Shown: positions 6,606 through 14,897 of the stretch, in pieces
Numbering within the stretch: position 1 is the stretch's first letter
Layout: every line of letters starts with the position of its first letter
Assembly (NCBI GenBank): GCA_035345895.1
Contig: DAORDI010000054.1
Location: 1 to 24,919 of the forward strand
Direction: 5' to 3'
DNA: 24,919 nucleotides
DNA from: DAORDI01 sp035345895
GTDB lineage: Bacteria; Spirochaetota; Leptospiria; Leptospirales; Leptospiraceae
Notes under the pieces: generated by a model
The model's input: only the letters and a program-made list of their open reading frames with translations
Database searches by the model: none
What the model was told of the DNA's origin: nothing
Program-made: the position numbers and the translations under genes

Positions 6606-9155
6606 ATGCTTTTTTTTCACTGCAGGGTATTCTGCGTGAAACTTCAGCTGGGAGCATTTCTTCTGGTACTTTGCTCAGTATTCTGCACAAAATCGGCAGA
6701 ACATCCGAAAGCAGTTCAAGGCAGGCTTGATCTCAGACATCTTAACGAAAATTTTTTTGAGAAAGACAGCCTTCCTTTAAACGGAGAATGGGAATTTTAT
6801 CGGAACACACATATTCCGGCATCAGACAATGAGACGGTATCAGTCCATACATATGAGAAAGTGCCTAACAACTGGACATCTTACATAAAGGACGGCAGAG
6901 AGTTCCCTTCTTTGGGGATTGGTTCATTTCGCCTGAAAATTCTGCTGAAGGAAAAATGCACTGAAATGGGGATCAGGATTTTTACGTTCGGAACGTCCTA
7001 TTCGATGTATGTCGACGGAAATCTGATCTCGGAGGCCGGTCATCCTGGAAAGACCAAGGAGGATACTGTACCGGACTATTCGCCGAAAATTGCAAGGTTC
7101 AAATGTTCTTCATCTGAAATCGACATACGGATTCATATATCCAATTTCCACTACAGAACAGGCGGGTTCTGGAGAAATATTTATCTCGGCAAGGCTGAGC
7201 ATCTGGAAAGAATACGATATAATGAAAACATATCTGATCTCATTCTCTGTGGAATGCTTTTTACTATGGGGATATATCATTTCGGAATTTTTCTTTTAAG
7301 GAGAAGCGAGCCTGCCTCAGCCTATTTCGGGCTTTTCTGCTTTTTTCTGATTTTCTACAATATGACAATCAACGACATATTCCTGAAGCAGGTGTTCCCT
7401 GAAATGTCCTTCAGAACACTGCTGAGCATCCACTGTTTTTCATTCACGCTTCCGATTCCAGCCATGTCCCTTTTTGTAAAGAGAATGTTCCCTTCGGATT
7501 TTCACCGCCCGGTAATGATTCCGGTATATGCAGCTGTCCTTGCTGCCGGGGCACTGATTCTTTTTCTGCCCACAGAAATATTCTCTCAAATTGTTCAGCC
7601 GATGAGACTGATGATCATCATATCTTCACTGTATCTGATCTATCTGCTTGCAAAGGCCTCACTGAAGGGAAATTATGAAGCAAAGGTTTTTCTTTCAGGC
7701 TTCATCATATTTTTTATTTCAGTCGGAAACGACATCCTGAGGGCAAATCATATTCTGAATACGGAATATCTCAGCAGTTACGGATTCATGTTTTTCATCA
7801 TGGCTCAGTCTTTTGTACTGTCCAGACGGTCCTCGGAGGCTTTCAGACTTTCAGGTACACTCGCCAGGGAACTTTCTTTGCAGAATATTACACTGGAACA
7901 GAAGAACAGAGAACTCAGGATGCTGAAATCCTCTCTCGAGGATATGGTTGCCGACAGGACGAAGGAGCTTCTTGCTGCAAAGGAAAATGCAGAACTGGCA
8001 GCAAATGCAAGATACAGATTCCTTGCAAATATGAGCCATGAAATAAGGACACCTCTCAATTCCATCATCGGTCTGACGGATCTCCTCCTCGAGGCTGAAC
8101 TTAAGTCGGAAGAAAGAGATATGGCTGAAACGGTCAATTCCAGCGGCAAGCTTCTTCTCAGAATCATCAATGACATTCTCGATCTTTCCAAAATAGAATC
8201 CGGAAAAGTCGATCTGGAGGAAACTGATTTTAATCTTTCCTATCTTGCGGCAGAAATTGCCTCAATGATAGATCCATTAATTAAATCATCAGGAAAAAAT
8301 ATTCGATTTTATCATATTATCGATTCTAAGATTCCGGATAATATTTCAGGTGATCCTTTTCGGCTGAAGCAGATCCTTCTGAATCTGCTGAGCAATTCAG
8401 TCAAATTCACGGAGGCCGGTGAAATCCGCTTTGAAACCAGACTCATCAGTGAAGAAAACGAATCATTCAGGCTTGAATTTACTGTAACTGATACCGGTAT
8501 CGGAATGAATGATTCTGAAATCAGGAAGATATTTGAGCCTTTTGTACAGGCGGATTCCTCCACTACGAGAAAATACGGCGGAACCGGCCTTGGACTGGTG
8601 ATTGTAAGAAGACTTACTGAAAGTATGGGAGGGAAAACCTCCGTTGAAAGCGAGAAGGGAAAAGGAAGCATATTCCGTCTGGAAATACCGTTCAGAAAAG
8701 CTTCTGCAGTGAATGATATAAGCATTTATGAACCTCTTAAAAAGGAGAAACTTTATGATCTCTATCCGTTCAGGATACTTCTGGTTGAGGACAACAGAGC
8801 AAATCAGAAACTGATAGAAAGAATTCTTGAAAAAGAAGGATATAAAATAATTACCGCCGACAATGGACAGATCTGCCTGGATGTAATGGAAACAGAGGAA
8901 GCAGATCTCATATTTATGGACTATCAGATGCCTGTAATGGACGGACCTACAGCGTCTGCAGAGATAAGAAAAAAACACGGCAAGGAAATTATTATTATTG
9001 CACTGACTGCAAATGTGCTTGAAGAGGACAGAAAAATCTGCAGAGATTCCGGAATGGATGATTTTATATCAAAGCCGGCCAGACCTTATGATCTCAGGGA
9101 AAAAATCTCTCACTGGGGTCAGAAAAAATTCAATTCAGAAAATCAGAATATCTGA
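6606..9155 (+). CDS. Hybrid sensor histidine kinase, 7TM-DISM type, with receiver domain
   Basis: 849 residues. An N-terminal signal segment (~11-28) precedes a periplasmic jelly-roll-like domain (~38-200, with PLNGEWEFYRN) and a seven-helix 7TMR-DISM membrane region (~205-405). A coiled coil leads to the HisKA domain with the phospho-acceptor in NMSHEIRTPLNS (H478). The HATPase domain shows the N box (RLKQILLNLLSNSVKF), DTGIGM, FEPFVQADSST and GGTGLGL. A C-terminal receiver has RILLVEDN and D772 in FMDYQMPVMDG, with the conserved Lys in ISKPARP. It should autophosphorylate on H478 and pass phosphate to its own D772. No output domain or HPt is fused and no cognate regulator is adjacent, so downstream targets are unknown. 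7TM-DISM sensors with such jelly-roll domains are thought to bind carbohydrates or other small ligands. Confidence 0.94.
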   Translation: MLFFHCRVFCVKLQLGAFLLVLCSVFCTKSAEHPKAVQGRLDLRHLNENFFEKDSLPLNGEWEFYRNTHIPASDNETVSVHTYEKVPNNWTSYIKDGREFPSLGIGSFRLKILLKEKCTEMGIRIFTFGTSYSMYVDGNLISEAGHPGKTKEDTVPDYSPKIARFKCSSSEIDIRIHISNFHYRTGGFWRNIYLGKAEHLERIRYNENISDLILCGMLFTMGIYHFGIFLLRRSEPASAYFGLFCFFLIFYNMTINDIFLKQVFPEMSFRTLLSIHCFSFTLPIPAMSLFVKRMFPSDFHRPVMIPVYAAVLAAGALILFLPTEIFSQIVQPMRLMIIISSLYLIYLLAKASLKGNYEAKVFLSGFIIFFISVGNDILRANHILNTEYLSSYGFMFFIMAQSFVLSRRSSEAFRLSGTLARELSLQNITLEQKNRELRMLKSSLEDMVADRTKELLAAKENAELAANARYRFLANMSHEIRTPLNSIIGLTDLLLEAELKSEERDMAETVNSSGKLLLRIINDILDLSKIESGKVDLEETDFNLSYLAAEIASMIDPLIKSSGKNIRFYHIIDSKIPDNISGDPFRLKQILLNLLSNSVKFTEAGEIRFETRLISEENESFRLEFTVTDTGIGMNDSEIRKIFEPFVQADSSTTRKYGGTGLGLVIVRRLTESMGGKTSVESEKGKGSIFRLEIPFRKASAVNDISIYEPLKKEKLYDLYPFRILLVEDNRANQKLIERILEKEGYKIITADNGQICLDVMETEEADLIFMDYQMPVMDGPTASAEIRKKHGKEIIIIALTANVLEEDRKICRDSGMDDFISKPARPYDLREKISHWGQKKFNSENQNI

Positions 9156-9158
9156 TTT

Positions 9159-10259
9159 CTACTCAGTCTGATCCTCTGAAAGATCCTTTCTGCTGAGTTC
9201 AAATGAATTAATAAAAGTCTGTATTGTCTGTATATGTTCTTCCACTGGAGATGCAGTACCGTCACCGAAGTCATAAAGATGTTCGTCGAACAGATGAAAA
9301 TCGAATATCTTGAGCTCAAATTCAGGCAGAACAATGATGATGTTTTCAGAATGCAGATCCAGAATCAGTTTTTCCTTTTCTGCAAGATATTTTGTAGCCT
9401 CGATCACTCTGTGAAAATTATACGCAATCTTCTTCAGTTTGGATACGGAAACCTCGCCGAATCTCTGATAATTAAAATTTAATTTCCAGCTCGGAAGAAC
9501 AGTATCTTCAAAAAAGCCCTGCTTCTGCTTCTCCTTGAGCTCCACAAATTCCTTCAGATGTTTTCCCGGAATCAGAAGCTGATTGTCGCAGGGTGTCATT
9601 GTCATAATAGGATAGGAAAAGAGACCTGTTCTGAACCTGAGGCCCATAAAATGCCGTGTAGGAAGGACAAGATCAGGGAGCAGAGTCTTTATTTTCCAGT
9701 AATGAAACCGTTCCAGTCCAAGGCGTCTGAAATTATATTCAATCCTGTCTGATTCAGTGCTCCCTGCCTTTTTCTGCAGAAAGTTTTTCAGCTGCATTTC
9801 TTCAGGCTTGAGATAACTCTCAAGTTCATTGCCTACTTTCTTGTAAAGTGTGCCGAAAAGAGGATCTGAAAGAAGTTTTGATTTCCCGATTTTGACCACA
9901 TGGTTCCAGGGCAGACGGTACACAAATTTATAAGAACCTCTTCCGATGAAATTGTCCTGATGCAGAGGCATAAATTCATCCATAAACTGTCCGTCATATT
10001 TGTACGTAATTCTGAAAAGATGAGTGACAGGGAACATCCATTCATAGAATCTCCTGAACATTCCGGACTTGCGAAGTCCCATATCCACAGGAAGGAATTC
10101 AATAGGGATGGGCGGAAGAAGAGACCTTGGGTCCTTGAAAAATTCCTTTTCAAGGCCTTTTTCCAGATAGTCGACAATGTTCGGAATTCTGTCCTTGGAC
10201 AGGTCAAAGAAGTCCTTGACCTTATCCTTCCACTTTTCAAACATCCGAAAGTCTGCCAT
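9159..10259 (-). CDS. Divergent protein-kinase-fold protein at the end of the amide-ligase operon
   Basis: 366 residues, no signal peptide or membrane segment. Kinase-fold landmarks are readable. A glycine-rich loop FIGRGSYKFVY (residues 104-114) is followed by HVVKIGK, with K123 as the likely ATP lysine. Much later comes a catalytic loop LILDLHSENIIIV with D301 and N306, then LKIFDFH with D320 at the DFG metal position. The DLHxEN form is closer to Kdo kinase, ABC1 and aminoglycoside-phosphotransferase types than to Ser/Thr kinases. A ~100-residue N-terminal extension contains RSLLPPIPIEFLP. All key residues appear intact, so activity on a protein or small molecule is possible. It follows the DUF350 gene by 30 bases in the same orientation, so it is probably co-transcribed. 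I do not recognise a named family. Confidence 0.8.
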   Translation of the reverse strand: MADFRMFEKWKDKVKDFFDLSKDRIPNIVDYLEKGLEKEFFKDPRSLLPPIPIEFLPVDMGLRKSGMFRRFYEWMFPVTHLFRITYKYDGQFMDEFMPLHQDNFIGRGSYKFVYRLPWNHVVKIGKSKLLSDPLFGTLYKKVGNELESYLKPEEMQLKNFLQKKAGSTESDRIEYNFRRLGLERFHYWKIKTLLPDLVLPTRHFMGLRFRTGLFSYPIMTMTPCDNQLLIPGKHLKEFVELKEKQKQGFFEDTVLPSWKLNFNYQRFGEVSVSKLKKIAYNFHRVIEATKYLAEKEKLILDLHSENIIIVLPEFELKIFDFHLFDEHLYDFGDGTASPVEEHIQTIQTFINSFELSRKDLSEDQTE

Positions 10260-10289
10260 TGTATTTTCAGCCTGACTGCAGATCTTTCT

Positions 10290-10703
10290 TCAGTAACTCA
10301 TACTCGCTGCATTCAGAAGCCCGACTGCAACAGAGAATACGGAAAGAAAAATTGCCGATGAAATCTTATCCTGTGATACATCCTCCACAAGACTTGAAAA
10401 TACAGTTTTCAGAAAAAGAAAAACAAGTATCTGAATTACAAGTGCAATGAAAGCCCAGATCAGCATATCAATGAAACTTACGCTGTGAGCAATTGCACTG
10501 ACCAAAGGACAGATAAAGCCGAAAACCGCTCCTCCGTAACTGATCGCCGGGGCCATTTTGCCTTCCTTGATAAGCTGGATCTCGGGATACGGTGTAACCA
10601 TACCGTATACATAAGAAAATACAATCAGCAGACCGACTGCGCTGAAGAAATACAGGCCGAAATTTGCCAGACCTGATACCGATTCTAAAATATGTGAAAC
10701 CAT
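10290..10703 (-). CDS. DUF350 (YjfL-type) integral membrane protein
   Basis: 137 residues with four predicted transmembrane helices (about 12-36, 51-75, 77-101 and 113-135), arranged as the two repeated helix pairs of DUF350. Small residues in AISYGGAVFGFICPL and the paired acidic/charged loops fit the family. Function of DUF350 is unknown; members are commonly encoded next to glutathionylspermidine-synthase-like ligases, exactly as here and in the E. coli yjfKLMC region. The start codon directly follows the stop of the ligase gene (TAAATG on the minus strand), with a strong Shine-Dalgarno inside the ligase's last codons, so translation is probably coupled. Confidence 0.88.
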   Translation of the reverse strand: MVSHILESVSGLANFGLYFFSAVGLLIVFSYVYGMVTPYPEIQLIKEGKMAPAISYGGAVFGFICPLVSAIAHSVSFIDMLIWAFIALVIQILVFLFLKTVFSSLVEDVSQDKISSAIFLSVFSVAVGLLNAASMSY

Positions 10704-11828
10704 TTACTCCTCCTCGAATAAATGCGGCAGAAACCTTCCGTTATTGGATGTGATTTCTGTACTGTCTTCTCTGATGCCGATTCCGGCGGGTTTCCCGTTG
10801 ACAACCCAGGAACCGAGTGCAGGAAAATTGCCCTCAAATTCGGGAAGCGGGCAGTATTTCTGATATACAAAACCCTCTTTTCCGTAACTTCCGGGATTTT
10901 CCGTGACCTTTCCGTCTTTGAAAATGCTTATGCTGTTTCCTTCTCTGGAATACAGAGGTTTCTTTACAAAATTATCTGTAAACTTATTGTCAAAATAACA
11001 GGGCAGAAGATTCTGATGTCCTTCATAAAGATCCCATAGAACAGGAAGAATCGCCTTTGTGCTGATCAGGCTTTTCCAGGGAGGCTCAATAATGTTCCAT
11101 CCGCAGACAGGCAGGTATTCTCCGAACTCTTCCTCAAACATCCATTCCCAAGGATACAGTTTAAATATATTGTATATAGGAATATCATCACCGTCAACAA
11201 ATCTCTTCAGTTTTGAATTCCAGCCGACTTCTTCAATGAAAATCTGCTTTGTCTCAAAACCGGACTGAATTGCAGTATCTCTCAGATACTCCAGATTGCC
11301 AAGATCCTCTGCAGATTCATCTGCACATGCAAAATGAACAGTCCCGCGAAAACCGGATTCTTTCCAGAATTCCTGCAGCTTTTCATGAATTGAATTGAAC
11401 TGATCCTTTTCGGGAAACTTGTCCTTCAGCCAGAACCACTGCACCACGCTTGCTTCGAGCACAGATGTAGGCGTATCTGCATTGTATTCGAGCATTTTGG
11501 GTGCATCGGAACCGTTATAGGAAAAATCGAATCTTCCGTACAGGGACGGATCATTATTTTCCCATGATTTTATGATATAAGGAACATATTTTTCAGGTAT
11601 GCACAGTTTTGAGAAAAGATTCTTCCGTATGATATGTTCCGCAGCACGGATGCACATATCATGCACCTCTTCAGTCACTTCCTCGATATGATCAATTTCC
11701 TCGGAAGTAAAACTGTAGTATGCAGACTCATCCCAATATGTCTCACCGTCAAAAGTATGATAAAGGAATCCTGCTGATTCCGCCTTTTCCTTCCAGTCGG
11801 GCCTTTTTTCCGTTCTGATACGCTCCAA
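10704..11828 (-). CDS. Glutathionylspermidine-synthase-like ATP-grasp amide ligase (YgiC/YjfC type)
   Basis: 374 residues, typical length for YgiC/YjfC proteins. These contain only the ATP-grasp synthetase half of E. coli Gss and lack its N-terminal CHAP amidase. Family signatures are nearly complete: GRFDFSYNGSDAPKMLEYNADTP (residues ~97-120), with R99, D101 and the EYNADTPTS substrate loop; PPWKSLISTKAILPVLWDL; VKKPLYSREGNSI (ATP-grasp lysine and basic loop); and GSWVVNGKPAGIGIRED ending in NNGRFLPHLF. The family joins a carboxylate to an amine via an acyl phosphate using ATP; the true substrate for YgiC-type enzymes is not known. The start is a TTG four bases after the stop of the DUF1190 gene. 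ATG alternatives lie too far inside the conserved domain. Cytoplasmic; second gene of the operon. Confidence 0.93.
   Translation of the reverse strand: MERIRTEKRPDWKEKAESAGFLYHTFDGETYWDESAYYSFTSEEIDHIEEVTEEVHDMCIRAAEHIIRKNLFSKLCIPEKYVPYIIKSWENNDPSLYGRFDFSYNGSDAPKMLEYNADTPTSVLEASVVQWFWLKDKFPEKDQFNSIHEKLQEFWKESGFRGTVHFACADESAEDLGNLEYLRDTAIQSGFETKQIFIEEVGWNSKLKRFVDGDDIPIYNIFKLYPWEWMFEEEFGEYLPVCGWNIIEPPWKSLISTKAILPVLWDLYEGHQNLLPCYFDNKFTDNFVKKPLYSREGNSISIFKDGKVTENPGSYGKEGFVYQKYCPLPEFEGNFPALGSWVVNGKPAGIGIREDSTEITSNNGRFLPHLFEEE
10707..10715 (-). promoter_or_regulatory. Coupled ribosome binding site for the DUF350 gene
   Basis: GAGGAGGAG on the minus strand encodes the last three Glu codons of the ligase and ends just before its TAA; the DUF350 ATG follows immediately. 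This arrangement suggests translational coupling and balanced synthesis of the two proteins. Confidence 0.65.
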
Positions 11829-11832
11829 TCTT

Positions 11833-12147
11833 TCAGCCGCCTGAACTGTGGAACGAAGAAGATCTGCCGAATCCGCCCCTTGTCACATGACTTGATCCGA
11901 CTGAACGGGTAGATCTGCCGGAACTGTAAGAATACGAATGAAAAGGTCCCATATATCTTCCTGTATGATAATGAGAAGATGTGCTGGGGATTTCCTCGCA
12001 GTCCTTGTCGGACCATTCAGCAGCACAGTCTGCCTTGGTCTTGTATATCTGCCTCTGACCGTCCTCACCGCATCCGACAGCCAAGGTTCCGATCAGAACA
12101 AGAGATATATTCAATGTGCTCTTCTTCTTCAAAACTGATTCTGACAT
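11833..12147 (-). CDS. DUF1190 (YgiB/YjfM-type) lipoprotein
   Basis: 104 residues. The N-terminal signal ends at LIGTLAVGC, so lipidation on Cys is likely. The mature part has the DUF1190 pattern: IYKTKADCAAEW followed by SDKDCEEI (paired Cys), then a low-complexity Ser/Gly/Tyr/His region and a closing GGFGRSSSFHSSGG. E. coli YgiB and YjfM have the same layout and are encoded directly beside YgiC and YjfC, as here. A good Shine-Dalgarno (AGGAG, six bases spacing) supports the ATG at 12147. It is the first gene of the 12147-to-9159 operon. Function of the family is unknown; an envelope role is expected from the lipobox. Confidence 0.88.
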   Translation of the reverse strand: MSESVLKKKSTLNISLVLIGTLAVGCGEDGQRQIYKTKADCAAEWSDKDCEEIPSTSSHYHTGRYMGPFHSYSYSSGRSTRSVGSSHVTRGGFGRSSSFHSSGG

Positions 12148-12205
12148 TTTAAACTCCTGATTTGCATGATTGTAATTTCAGCAAAGTCTGCGAGTATCCG
12201 TTCGG

Positions 12206-12237
12206 GACAGCCCGCGAAGCTGTCTGCTTTAAGACAG
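12206..12237. repeat. Overlapping, mutually exclusive stem-loops in the ygiB-like leader
   Basis: On the plus strand GACAGC (12206-12211) pairs with GCTGTC (12219-12224), while CTGTCT (12220-12225) pairs with AGACAG (12232-12237). The two stems share bases, so only one can form at a time. They lie 59-90 bases upstream of the DUF1190 start, in the 233-base divergent gap 12148-12380 between the amide-ligase operon and the hydrolase. A role as attenuator or operator is possible. I see no gene in this gap. Confidence 0.4.
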
Positions 12238-12380
12238 ACACTCATTCAGTAACATGCAATTTCACTGAAATAACGTCAAGCAATCCTTTGATGTTTTTCC
12301 CTAAGCGAATCTGCATCAGTGAAAAATTGAGTATTTTATTTGCATAATATCAGGAGCAGAATTATCAGTAAAATAATAAA

Positions 12381-13382
12381 ATGAACTCTGTATTTTCCAT
12401 TCTGATATCCGTCTCTTTTCTTTTTTTACGGTGCAGTTCAGCAGAACGTCTCTCCGAGAACAAGGCTCTGTATGAAAGCATCAATCCTGAAAAACCCTTT
12501 TCCGACAGCCGTTTTGAGGAAATCAATGGGATAAAAATTCATTACAGATACGGACAGACGAAGGAAAACGCTTACAGTGCAAAAATACTGATGATCCACG
12601 GGCTGGCAGGTTCCACTTATTCCTTCAGACATACTGCAGAATTCCTGAATAAAAACAGGATGCTTGCTGTCAGCGTCGATCTTCCTGCATTCGGATACAG
12701 CTCAAGAAAACTCGGACTGAATCATTCCTCATACGACAGAGCCCTGCTGATTTCTGAATTAATGAAAAGAATAGATGCTTCCCTTCCGAAAAAGACTGCT
12801 CTTCTGAAATGGAATCTTCTAGGACATTCAATGGGAGGCAGGACAGTATTGTCCATGGCTCTCGAAAAGGACATATCGGAGAGAATTCAAAGTCTTACAC
12901 TGATTGCTCCTGCAGCATATTTCAAAGGATCAAAAATTGGGAAATTCCTTCTCCGTATTTCCCTTATACGGTCGGCTGCCGAAACAGTTATGGCAGAAAA
13001 TTATCTGAACAGAAAATCATTTGATAAGCTTCTGGAATCCGCATATGCACGAAAACCTGAACCGGAAGAGACAGCCGGATATCTCACTCCTCTGCTCAGT
13101 CCGAATTCAGAAAAAGCCTTCTTTGATGTGCTGATCAATTCTGATGAATCTTCTGCAGCATCGGACTTTTCAAAGATTAAGCATCCGGTTCTGATCCTTC
13201 ACGGGAAAAATGATTCCTGGATCCCGCCGGAAGAATCTGAAAAACTGAGTCAGGAAATTCAGGGAAGCACTCTTACAGTGATTGAACACTCAGGTCACTG
13301 TCCGATGGAGACTCATCCTGATACAGTGAATAAACTTATACTGAGTTTTATTAATAACTCTTCTTTGCCTAAGATAAACTGA
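12381..13382 (+). CDS. Alpha/beta-fold hydrolase, membrane-anchored or secreted
   Basis: 333 residues. The N-terminus has a hydrophobic export signal ending in FLFLRCSS; the Cys could be lipidated, but Arg at -1 is unusual for a lipobox. The hydrolase core is complete: oxyanion-hole segment MIHGLAGST, nucleophile elbow GHSMGGR, acid in LHGKNDSW and catalytic His in HSGHCPME. A lid region (~200-265) lies between the elbow and the acid. Such proteins are esterases, lipases or C-C hydrolases; substrate cannot be deduced. No clear Shine-Dalgarno lies next to the ATG; a CAGGAG is about 25 bases upstream. It diverges from the DUF1190 operon and stands alone. Confidence 0.9.
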   Translation: MNSVFSILISVSFLFLRCSSAERLSENKALYESINPEKPFSDSRFEEINGIKIHYRYGQTKENAYSAKILMIHGLAGSTYSFRHTAEFLNKNRMLAVSVDLPAFGYSSRKLGLNHSSYDRALLISELMKRIDASLPKKTALLKWNLLGHSMGGRTVLSMALEKDISERIQSLTLIAPAAYFKGSKIGKFLLRISLIRSAAETVMAENYLNRKSFDKLLESAYARKPEPEETAGYLTPLLSPNSEKAFFDVLINSDESSAASDFSKIKHPVLILHGKNDSWIPPEESEKLSQEIQGSTLTVIEHSGHCPMETHPDTVNKLILSFINNSSLPKIN

Positions 13383-13391
13383 CTTTTGCAC

Positions 13392-13442
13392 GGACTCTGG
13401 AATGATTCTGAATTTCTGAAATCAGCAGAGCCTTATTTTTTT
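13392..13442 (+). terminator. Probable intrinsic terminator after the alpha/beta hydrolase
   Basis: GGACTCTG at 13392 can pair imperfectly with CAGAGCC around 13426-13432, followed by a T-rich run (TTATTTTTTTA). The loop is long. The rest of the gap to 13595 shows no gene. Confidence 0.4.
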
Positions 13443-13595
13443 ATGCTTATGATTCAGGATTTTTCAAAAATCTGAAAAAGAACGGAATGAGAAACGTTAT
13501 GTAATTTGAAAACAGAACAATTCTGCAGCTGCAGTCTGAACAGGAGTGTTTCGGCAGATGACTGATTTCCAAAGAAAATTCTCAGGAAAAATATC

Positions 13596-14570
13596 TTGAT
13601 ATTTTATAATAATACCACTTATATTTTAAGACACATTTTCGCAGCATTGGGAATATTCATTCTCACAGGCTGTACAGGATGGCCTCTTCTGAATCATGCC
13701 CTTCAGCTGCAGAAGACCGAAAAGAAAGATATGAATCCCCTCCTTCTTCTGCTGCTTCAGAACAGAGGAAGCAGTTCATCAGGCACATCGACATCGTCCT
13801 CACTGACTGCACCGACTCTCCTGACGGCTTCCGGTTCATCTGGAAAAGTCAGTCTTACATGGAGTTCAGTCACAGGAGCCTCTTCCTACACAGTCTACTA
13901 CAGCACAAGTTCAAGTGTCACTGTCTCTTCCGCTTCAGTAACCGCCGGAAACGTAACTGCATATACAGTACAGAGTCTTACTAATGGAACTCTTTATTAT
14001 TTTGCAGTAAAGGCAGCCAGTGCCTCCGCCTCCTCTGCGCTTTCCAATATCCTGAGCGCAACTCCCTCGTCGGGTGCTTCCGTGCAGTGTCTGAGTCAGG
14101 GGTACTGCAATACATTTGTGGCCAGTGCAGGATACAACGGAAACCTGGGAGGTCTGTCCGGTGCAGATGCCATCTGTTCAGGAGCAAAGCCCGGAGGACT
14201 TCCCGGCACGGGGACAGACTATAAGGCAATGCTTGTCGTCGTAGGATCGAGAGACTACCCTTCCACAAACTGGGTGCTCTATGCAAATATGCAGTACAGG
14301 CAGCAGGATGCGGTCACTGTAATCGGTACAACTGATGCGAATGGTGATTTCTCCTCAAATATGACGAATCCTATCAACCCAGGCGGAGGAGCAACTGCAT
14401 TCTGGTCCGGCTGGGACAAGACGAATATATGCACAGGATGGACATCCTCCGGTGCAGGAGTCAACGGGGACCAGGGTGCCTGCTGCGGAAACACAACAGC
14501 TCCGTTTGCAGTGAACACAGGACCCACAACCTGCAATCAGCTCAGAAGTATTATCTGCGTGCAGCAGTGA
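13596..14570 (+). CDS. Lipoprotein with fibronectin-III-like and DUF1554 domains
   Basis: 324 residues from a TTG with AGGA nine bases upstream. The signal ends in IFILTGC, with C26 as the lipidation site. A Leu run and a Ser/Gly/Thr-rich linker (~48-70) lead into an FN3-like domain (~70-158: TAPTLLTASGSSG, VSLTWSSVTGASSYTVYYS, LTNGTLYYFAVKA). The C-terminal half is DUF1554, recognised by FVASAGYNGNLGG, LSGADAICSGAK, YKAMLVV, NWVLYANMQYR, FWSGWD and a closing NQLRSIICVQQ, with paired cysteines. DUF1554 is a C-type-lectin-like family found mainly in Leptospira surface lipoproteins. First of three lipoprotein genes in an operon; the next starts ten bases after the stop. Confidence 0.9.
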   Translation: MIFYNNTTYILRHIFAALGIFILTGCTGWPLLNHALQLQKTEKKDMNPLLLLLLQNRGSSSSGTSTSSSLTAPTLLTASGSSGKVSLTWSSVTGASSYTVYYSTSSSVTVSSASVTAGNVTAYTVQSLTNGTLYYFAVKAASASASSALSNILSATPSSGASVQCLSQGYCNTFVASAGYNGNLGGLSGADAICSGAKPGGLPGTGTDYKAMLVVVGSRDYPSTNWVLYANMQYRQQDAVTVIGTTDANGDFSSNMTNPINPGGGATAFWSGWDKTNICTGWTSSGAGVNGDQGACCGNTTAPFAVNTGPTTCNQLRSIICVQQ

Positions 14571-14579
14571 GGTGATAAA

Positions 14580-14897
14580 ATGAAATATATCATTATAATG
14601 TCATTAATATACTGTCAGCATGCAAGAGTGGAGCTCCCGCCTCCTGCATCAGCCGCATGCAAAAAAAATGACTGCGCTGCTTCAGTGCAGGAGGACAGCG
14701 GAAAAACTCTGTCCTTCCAGCATAAGTATTATTTTGGAGGACTGATCCCCAGAAAATACGAGATAAAGGAATCAGAAGTCTGTCCCGGCACAGGGATTCG
14801 GCAGATTCATCAGTACTATACTTTCAAAGACGCTGCCCTTGAACAGCTGACAGCATTTATCTACTCTCCAAGGACAGTCAAAATCATATGCTACTGA
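14580..14897 (+). CDS. Small Bor-like lipoprotein
   Basis: 105 residues. GAGGTGAT lies just upstream of the ATG. The short signal ends at SLIYC, giving a likely lipidated Cys12. The rest resembles the Bor family (lambda Bor/Iss lipoprotein): YYFGGLIPRK at the position of Bor's HFFVSGIGQ, a central VCPGTGIRQIHQYYTF where Bor has ICGGAENVVKTETQQTF, and a closing FIYSPRTVKIICY like Bor's IYTPLEARVYC. The similarity is by eye but spans the whole domain in order. Bor proteins are outer-membrane lipoproteins linked to serum resistance in enterobacteria; a similar role here is not implied. Its last ten bases overlap the next gene, which carries part of the same domain. Confidence 0.78.
   Translation: MKYIIIMSLIYCQHARVELPPPASAACKKNDCAASVQEDSGKTLSFQHKYYFGGLIPRKYEIKESEVCPGTGIRQIHQYYTFKDAALEQLTAFIYSPRTVKIICY

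Noticed and set aside
8463..8978. 171-codon open frame antisense to the histidine kinase
   Set aside because: It covers the conserved ATPase and receiver region on the other strand; no independent coding signs.
13679..13984. 101-codon frame within the FN3-DUF1554 gene
   Set aside because: Out-of-frame shadow of the Ser/Thr-rich linker and FN3 region.
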